DNA from: Aquamicrobium lusatiense
GTDB taxonomy: Bacteria > Pseudomonadota > Alphaproteobacteria > Rhizobiales > Rhizobiaceae
Direction of reading: 5' to 3'
Assembly (NCBI RefSeq): GCF_014201615.1
Contig: NZ_JACHEU010000001.1
Span: 267,631-331,630 of the forward strand
Length of the DNA: 64,000 nucleotides
The notes under the pieces are model-generated. The model did not search any database and was not told the DNA's origin. It saw only the letters and a program-made list of their open reading frames with translations. Below, piece by piece: positions 59,759-64,000 of the stretch (position 1 is its first letter; the number at the start of each line of letters is the position of its first letter). A program made the translations under genes and the position numbers.

Positions 59759-60177
59759 GCCCAGCCTCCCCGAACCATCAGGCCCACAACCCAGACCGCA
59801 ATCGTCAGCACCACCGAGCCCACCACGGTCGCCCATGCGAGCTTCGAGGCCGTGTGCTTCTCAAGCGCAGCACCCGTATCCCAGATGAAGTGGCGGATGC
59901 CGCCCAGCATATGCAGCATCAGCGCCCATGTGTAGCCGAACAGGATCAGCCGGCCGATGATGGTGCCGAAAAGCCAGTTGACGTAGTCGAAGCTTTCTTT
60001 CGATCCGGCGGCGGCGATCAGCCAGAACGCGACCAGAACGGTGCCGACATAAAGCGCGCCGCCGGTGATGCGGTGCAGGATCGACGTGGTCATCGTGATC
60101 TTCGGCCGGTAGACCGTCAGATGCGGCGATAGCGGCCTTGGTCTCGGCTGCGCGTGGGTGGCTGGTGAACGGCTCAT
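59755..60177 (-). CDS. sdhC: Succinate dehydrogenase cytochrome b556 subunit SdhC
   Basis: 140 residues with three membrane helices. [12 protein letters not shown] and [15 protein letters not shown] are the family motifs, and the heme-ligand His lies in [14 protein letters not shown]. It opens sdhCDAB. The 230 bases upstream hold the promoter region; I see no clear Fur, Irr or RirA box there. Confidence 0.95.
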   Translation of the reverse strand: MSRSPATHAQPRPRPLSPHLTVYRPKITMTTSILHRITGGALYVGTVLVAFWLIAAAGSKESFDYVNWLFGTIIGRLILFGYTWALMLHMLGGIRHFIWDTGAALEKHTASKLAWATVVGSVVLTIAVWVVGLMVRGGWA

Positions 60178-60407
60178 GGCTCCCCCAATTGAGCTCCACC
60201 GATACAGGCCGTCGGACGCATATGCGTCATGGCCGGCTCGGAAAGCGACTTTAAGGACAGCGGCGTTCTAGAACTCTTTTTGCACCGCGTCAAAGCCAGA
60301 AAACCGTTTCCTATTCATAATTTAGTCTGAACAATTCGATTCGGTGACATTCAACCGGTTAAGAAATTCAAGATCAGCCGCGCGAATACTTAAGTTGACA
60401 AAAATAG

Positions 60408-60794
60408 TCATCTTGTACAGGTGAGTGGAGAATGGCGTCCTTTGACCACCAGTGCCTCACGCCCGTCCAGCACAACTGCATCCACGCCCTTGCCGTAGCG
60501 GCTGCGCTGATTTGCCGGTGCGGCCGGCAGCTCTTCCTCTTCGTCCAGTCCCATGACCCGGATGGAACTGCCGAGATTGCGGATCGTCATCATTGACCCA
60601 TCGGCACAGTTATATGTGGAGGTAGAGGGTTGCGAGACCTCCTTCTCAGCCGTGATGGTCATCGAGGTTTTCTCGCCGTCGGGACCGATCAGCGCCTTGT
60701 CTTCAGGCACTTTCGCGCCCTGACCGGACACGCAGGCCGCGCAGGCAACAGGAAGAAGAACGAAAGCCACCCTCGCCATCCGGCACAGTTTCAT
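60408..60794 (-). CDS. MliC-like lysozyme-inhibitor family protein
   Basis: 128 residues. A signal-like N-terminus (MKLCRMARVAFVLLPVACAAC) ends in a weak lipobox. The mature domain has TYNCADGSMMTIRNLGSS, SRYGKGVDAVVLDGREALVVKG and a closing Cys (TCTR), the layout of MliC, a membrane-bound inhibitor of C-type lysozyme. GGAGG about 10 bases upstream fixes the start. It is divergent from the small secreted protein gene at 61152. Confidence 0.65.
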   Translation of the reverse strand: MKLCRMARVAFVLLPVACAACVSGQGAKVPEDKALIGPDGEKTSMTITAEKEVSQPSTSTYNCADGSMMTIRNLGSSIRVMGLDEEEELPAAPANQRSRYGKGVDAVVLDGREALVVKGRHSPLTCTR

Positions 60795-61151
60795 GCGGTG
60801 ATACCTCCAAGGGGAACCGAACCGGACTGCCAGAGCAAACATGCCCCGAGGCGGCATCCGGACGCGAATCAATTCGATCGTCTGCATCTGCAAACCGAAC
60901 CATGCGCCCACGAGCGGTGGCGCGGCACGATGTAACCGCGCTCCCCTTTCAGGATCAAGGGCAACGCACGCCTTTCACGAGAAAGCGGTGGAGCACCTTG
61001 AAAACAGCCTTTGATATCAGCTACATAGGAAGCACTTTCAGAAAAGAAGCCGCGCTCTTCTTCTGCCTCTTAACAAAGATTAAGAAATAGTTAATTCTGC
61101 ATCCTGAAATCTTGCGGGGAAGCCCTCTCCGCAGTCCTGAAGGAGGCAGAA
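60795..61151. other. Divergent interval between MliC-like gene and small secreted protein
   Basis: 357 bases without a gene. The right half is AT-rich and holds three TTAA half-sites (61070, 61080, 61091), two of which form the CtrA-type site listed separately. The left half is GC-rich and presumably carries the promoter of the MliC-like gene. Confidence 0.5.
61080..61094. promoter_or_regulatory. CtrA-type site upstream of the small secreted protein
   Basis: TTAA-GAAATAG-TTAA has the exact seven-base spacing of CtrA sites, with a further TTAA six bases upstream (61070-61073). It ends 58 bases before the ATG of the secreted protein. Confidence 0.5.
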
Positions 61152-61511
61152 ATGCCGCATATTCACCATCTGCTGCGTGCTGCGGGTTTCGGTCTTGCAG
61201 CGCTGTGCGCCGGGGCTGCCGTTCCGGCCAGCGCCTTTCAGAACAACGACCATGTCTACGCTGATTCGTTCGGCAATCTCGTGGTCGACAGTGCCGCCGG
61301 CTACAAGCGCATCGTCGTCGGGCAGGGTCACATGGCACGGCACACGGCTGCGAACACGACCACAGGTGAGCCGCGTGTCGTCTATCTGGACGGAGCGGAA
61401 CAGGAGGCGGCATGGTCCGACTGCTACCGGCCGCCGGTCTTCGTCAAGGGCCGCAGCTACATGTACGGGCTCGCCGAGGGCGAGATGCCGGAACTGAGTC
61501 CCTGCCGCTAG
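61152..61511 (+). CDS. Small secreted protein of unknown function
   Basis: 119 residues. A signal peptide (LLRAAGFGLAALCAGAAVPASA) is followed by a mature part with a conserved-looking AFQNNDHVYADSFGNLVVDS start and two cysteines (SDCYRPP and the C-terminal SPCR) that can form a disulfide. GAAGGAGG precedes the ATG. No domain is recognised. A probable CtrA site lies just upstream, and a palindromic element begins at its stop codon. Confidence 0.78.
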   Translation: MPHIHHLLRAAGFGLAALCAGAAVPASAFQNNDHVYADSFGNLVVDSAAGYKRIVVGQGHMARHTAANTTTGEPRVVYLDGAEQEAAWSDCYRPPVFVKGRSYMYGLAEGEMPELSPCR

Positions 61512-61611
61512 AGCATTTTGCAGCCCGATGTAGACATCTGGCGTCGCATAAATACGTTTAAAAACAAATAGGTATGGCATTTCTCCGATGCGACGAAAAG
61601 CAGAAATGCTC
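61511..61611. repeat. 101-bp rhizobial palindromic intergenic element (second copy)
   Basis: Bounded by GAGCATTT (61511-61518) and AAATGCTC (61604-61611). An inner inverted repeat CGTCGCAT (61542-61549) / ATGCGACG (61588-61595) is nested inside, and GCATTTCT / AGAAATGC in the right half gives another hairpin. It has the same length as the element at 44514 and begins at the last base of the upstream stop codon. Confidence 0.7.
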
Positions 61612-61640
61612 GAACGGCAGCCGGAGTAGCCAGAAAGAAA

Positions 61641-61675
61641 AAGCCCCGCGCGGATCGCACGGGGCCTTTTTCAAA
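61641..61675 (-). terminator. Intrinsic terminator of leuC
   Basis: GCCCCG / CGGGGC stem extended by GCG/CGC after one mismatch (61643-61666), with a T-run after it on the minus strand (AAAGAAAAA on the plus strand). About 20 bases after the leuC stop. Confidence 0.85.
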
Positions 61676-61692
61676 TATGTGGGTGGAACGGC

Positions 61693-63102
61693 TTACTGCC
61701 AGTCGCGAATGTCGACGAAATGGCCGGCAATCGCCGCTGCAGCCGCCATGGCCGGCGAAACCAGATGGGTGCGGCCCTTGAAGCCCTGACGGCCCTCGAA
61801 ATTGCGGTTCGATGTCGACGCGCAGCGCTCATGCGGCTTCAGCCGGTCGTCATTCATGGCAAGACACATGGAGCAGCCCGGCTCACGCCAGTCGAAGCCG
61901 GCCTCGATGAAGATCTTGTCCAGACCCTCGGCCTCGGCCTGTGCCTTCACAAGGCCCGAACCCGGCACGATCATGGCATTGACGCGCGGATTGACCTTTT
62001 TGCCCCTGGCGACCGCCGCAACGGCGCGCAGGTCTTCGATACGGCCATTGGTGCAGGAGCCGATGAAGACACGGTCGATCTCGATGTCGGTGATCTTCGT
62101 GCCGGCCGTCAGCCCCATATATTCCAGCGCGCGCTTCTTGGAATTGCGCTTGTTCTCGTCCTCGATCAACTCCGGATCGGGAACCGTTCCGGTGACGGAC
62201 ACCACGTCTTCCGGGGATGAGCCCCATGTGACGATCGGCGGCAGCGAGGCTGCGTCCAGCACCACGACCTTGTCGTAATGCGCGCCCTCGTCGGTCTTCA
62301 GCGTCTTCCAGTAATCGACCGCCATGTCCCACGCCTTGCCTGTCGGCGCGCGGGGCTTGTCCTTCACATAGTCGAAGGTGATCTCGTCGGGCGCGATGAG
62401 GCCGGCGCGGGCACCACCTTCGATCGACATGTTGCAGACCGTCATGCGGCCTTCCATGGACAGCGAGCGGATCGCCTCGCCGGCATATTCGATGACATAG
62501 CCGGTGCCGCCGGCCGTGCCGATCTCACCGATGATGGCGAGGATGATGTCCTTGGCGGTGACGCCATCGGGCAACTGCCCGTCGACGCGCACCAGCATGT
62601 TCTTCGCCTTCTTCTGGATCAGCGTCTGGGTGGCGAGCACATGCTCCACCTCCGAGGTACCGATGCCGTGCGCCAGCGCGCCGAAAGCGCCGTGCGTCGA
62701 GGTGTGGCTGTCGCCGCACACGATGGTCATGCCGGGAAGGGTAAAACCCTGCTCGGGACCGATGATGTGGACGATGCCCTGCCGGCGGTCCTTCTCGGAG
62801 TAGTATTCCACGCCGAAGTCGGCGGCATTGCGGGCCAGAGCCTCGACCTGAATGCGGCTTTCCTCGTTCTTGATGCCGTTGACGCGGTCGGGCGAAGTCG
62901 GAACGTTATGATCGACCACGGCCAGCGTGCGCTCGGGATGGCGGACCTTGCGGCCAGCCATGCGCAGCCCTTCGAAGGCCTGCGGGCTGGTCACTTCATG
63001 CACGAGATGGCGGTCGATGTAGAGCAGGCAGGTGCCGTCGTCCTGGCGATCGACCACGTGATCGTCGAAAATCTTGTCATAGAGGGTGCGCGGTGCGCTC
63101 AT
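61693..63102 (-). CDS. leuC: 3-isopropylmalate dehydratase large subunit
   Basis: 469 residues, an aconitase-family enzyme of leucine synthesis. The 4Fe-4S ligands are in FIGSCTNGR (one Cys) and GCSMCLAM (two Cys). SDRP-like and [14 protein letters not shown] motifs are present. The start [17 protein letters not shown] is the family N-terminus. The small subunit leuD is not adjacent. In many rhizobia leuC follows rplS; here trmD and leuC lie about 43 kb apart. Confidence 0.96.
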   Translation of the reverse strand: MSAPRTLYDKIFDDHVVDRQDDGTCLLYIDRHLVHEVTSPQAFEGLRMAGRKVRHPERTLAVVDHNVPTSPDRVNGIKNEESRIQVEALARNAADFGVEYYSEKDRRQGIVHIIGPEQGFTLPGMTIVCGDSHTSTHGAFGALAHGIGTSEVEHVLATQTLIQKKAKNMLVRVDGQLPDGVTAKDIILAIIGEIGTAGGTGYVIEYAGEAIRSLSMEGRMTVCNMSIEGGARAGLIAPDEITFDYVKDKPRAPTGKAWDMAVDYWKTLKTDEGAHYDKVVVLDAASLPPIVTWGSSPEDVVSVTGTVPDPELIEDENKRNSKKRALEYMGLTAGTKITDIEIDRVFIGSCTNGRIEDLRAVAAVARGKKVNPRVNAMIVPGSGLVKAQAEAEGLDKIFIEAGFDWREPGCSMCLAMNDDRLKPHERCASTSNRNFEGRQGFKGRTHLVSPAMAAAAAIAGHFVDIRDWQ

Positions 63103-63416
63103 TTGCGTAAATCCGTCGACAATGGAAAGGGAGGCCCTCAAGCCGGGCCGATGGCGATCAGGCGCGCTTTAGCGAAGTCGGCTTGTCGCCGAGCCTGAGA
63201 CCCACGCAAAGAACCGTGCCGGCAGACGCTTCTTGTCCTGCAGCACGAACCCTTTGTAGCACGGGTCTCCAAACAGTTCTTCCATCACCCCTAGATACCA
63301 ATCTTTTGCCGACACGGCAATTGCCCACGCACGCGCACCCTGCGGCCAGTGCGCGCGTCGGTTGATGGGGTCCGCAATGACGGCGCTTGCCGCAGATGAT
63401 CGGGACGGGCCGCAGA
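63103..63416 (-). other. Interval between ABC permease gene and leuC
   Basis: 314 bases. It contains the candidate 48-codon gene (63169-63315) and presumably the leuC promoter. No tRNA, terminator or Leu-rich leader could be found. Confidence 0.5.
63169..63315 (-). CDS. Candidate small protein (48 residues) upstream of leuC
   Basis: A 48-codon frame from GTG 63315 (or 38 codons from ATG 63285) ending 66 bases before leuC. The predicted peptide MSAKDWYLGVMEELFGDP continues with CYKGFVLQDKKRLPARFFAW and ends in SRLR; it has globular composition with four aromatic-rich patches, unlike the Arg/Ala strings seen in shadow frames. AGGGG lies close to the ATG, but the GTG has no clear ribosome-binding site. 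It may be a real short gene; a leucine leader is unlikely because there is no Leu-codon run. Confidence 0.5.
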   Translation of the reverse strand: MSAKDWYLGVMEELFGDPCYKGFVLQDKKRLPARFFAWVSGSATSRLR

Positions 63417-64000
63417 CTACACGCCGCGCCCCTTGCGCATGCGCCGCTCCAGCGCCCTCAGCGCGAGCGAAAGGCTCAGCGTCAGCACGAGATAGATATA
63501 GGCCACGATCGCATAGGTCTCGAAGAAGCGGAACGAACCGGTGGCGTAGACCTTGCCCATCTGGGTGATATCGGCCACGCCAAGCACCGAGACCAGCGAG
63601 GAGTCCTTCACCATGGCGACGAAATCATTGCCGAGCGGCGGCAGGATGGTGCGGATCGCCTGCGGCAGGACGATCAGGCGAAAACGCTGGAAACGGCTCA
63701 GACCGAGTGCCTTCGCCGCCTCGATCTGCCCCGCCTCGACCGACTGGATGCCGGCACGGAACACTTCGGCGATGAAAGCCGAATAGCCGATGGTGAGAGC
63801 CATGATGGCGCGCCACAGCAGCGAAACGTCGCGCACATGCAATGGCTTCAGCAATCCGGCGTCCTGAAGGGAGGCCGTCAGCGCATTCCACCCTGCGACA
63901 AAGGCAGGTGCGCCGACAAAGGCGATCCAGAACAAAAGGACGAGGATCGGCACCCCACGGATCACCTCGACATAGAAGCGCGAAATCTGGCGAAGCCATA
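63417..64000 (-). CDS. Amino-acid ABC transporter permease, HisM/GlnQ-P type (3' part)
   Basis: At least 194 residues of a gene that begins beyond the right edge. The fragment opens with [18 protein letters not shown], the conserved YxExxRGTP segment before helix 2 of polar amino-acid permeases. It has the EAA-like loop [32 protein letters not shown] (parts: [28 protein letters not shown]) and the closing helix [19 protein letters not shown]. The substrate cannot be told. It precedes leuC on the same strand with 314 bases between them. Confidence 0.88.
   Translation of the reverse strand, partial: WLRQISRFYVEVIRGVPILVLLFWIAFVGAPAFVAGWNALTASLQDAGLLKPLHVRDVSLLWRAIMALTIGYSAFIAEVFRAGIQSVEAGQIEAAKALGLSRFQRFRLIVLPQAIRTILPPLGNDFVAMVKDSSLVSVLGVADITQMGKVYATGSFRFFETYAIVAYIYLVLTLSLSLALRALERRMRKGRGV

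Noticed and set aside
63103..63416. Leucine attenuator leader upstream of leuC
   Set aside because: The short frame has no run of Leu codons and no terminator/antiterminator pair is visible.

Overview
The window is a dense, GC-rich stretch of an alphaproteobacterial chromosome. The evidence points to Hyphomicrobiales (Rhizobiales), probably a Phyllobacteriaceae-type genome: the mdh-sucCD-sucAB-lpd order, a divergent phaR/phaAB pair, RpoH2, CarD, a heme cluster hemC-hemD-(mitofilin-like)-hemY, two Brucella Omp2-type porins, an Omp19-like lipoprotein, and copies of the ~100-bp palindromic element common in rhizobial intergenic DNA. I see no rRNA, tRNA, CRISPR array, insertion sequence or prophage. 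Most of the window is core housekeeping DNA, so the unusual signals are mainly regulatory or structural.

Layout. 1-4.6 kb: end of ftsY, mtaB and dapF on the minus strand, then an Omp19-like lipoprotein and zapE on the plus strand. 4.9-14.4 kb: a TCA-cycle block (mdh, sucC, sucD, sucA, sucB, a secreted protein of unknown function, lpd) closed by a strong terminator. 14.5-19.4 kb: a Pro/Ala-rich membrane protein, a TraB/GumN protein, xerC, rimM-trmD and rpoH2. 19.5-22.4 kb: an amino-acid/peptide cluster (membrane dipeptidase, Lrp-type regulator, diaminopropionate ammonia-lyase). 22.5-25.4 kb: PHB metabolism (phaR, phaA, phaB). 25.4-26.0 kb: a gene-free region with a repeated 82-bp structured unit and a tight cluster of GANTC sites. 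26.0-31.0 kb: a large Suv3-type helicase, an S4 protein, fdxA and carD. 31-36.4 kb (minus): a glutamine amidotransferase, then the operon hemC-hemD-mitofilin-like-hemY-TerB. 37.4-40.9 kb (plus): tsaD-gpsA-YciI-EVE-methyltransferase. 40.9-47.3 kb: an L,D-transpeptidase, an OmpR-type regulator with a cNMP-binding protein, xthA, a LolA-like protein and ftsK. 47.5-50.2 kb: two nearly identical porins in tandem. 50.6-54.8 kb: amtB-glnK with a sigma-54-like promoter, tesB-type thioesterase and a Ubi-type monooxygenase. 54.8-61.5 kb: YbaK/EbsC, OsmC, YceH, sdhCDAB and two small envelope proteins. 61.7-64 kb: leuC, a candidate 48-codon gene, and the 3' part of an amino-acid ABC permease.

How it fits together. 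Central carbon oxidation dominates: malate dehydrogenase, succinyl-CoA synthetase, the 2-oxoglutarate dehydrogenase complex with its E3, and succinate dehydrogenase are all here, next to PHB synthesis, which drains acetyl-CoA. Nitrogen sensing (glnK-amtB), heme synthesis, cell division (ftsY, zapE, ftsK, xerC) and envelope genes complete the set. The items I would check first are the GANTC/82-bp repeat region upstream of the helicase, the apparent CTG start of hemD overlapping the hemC stop, the small reading frame upstream of leuC, and the full CtrA-type sites upstream of ftsK and of a small secreted protein.
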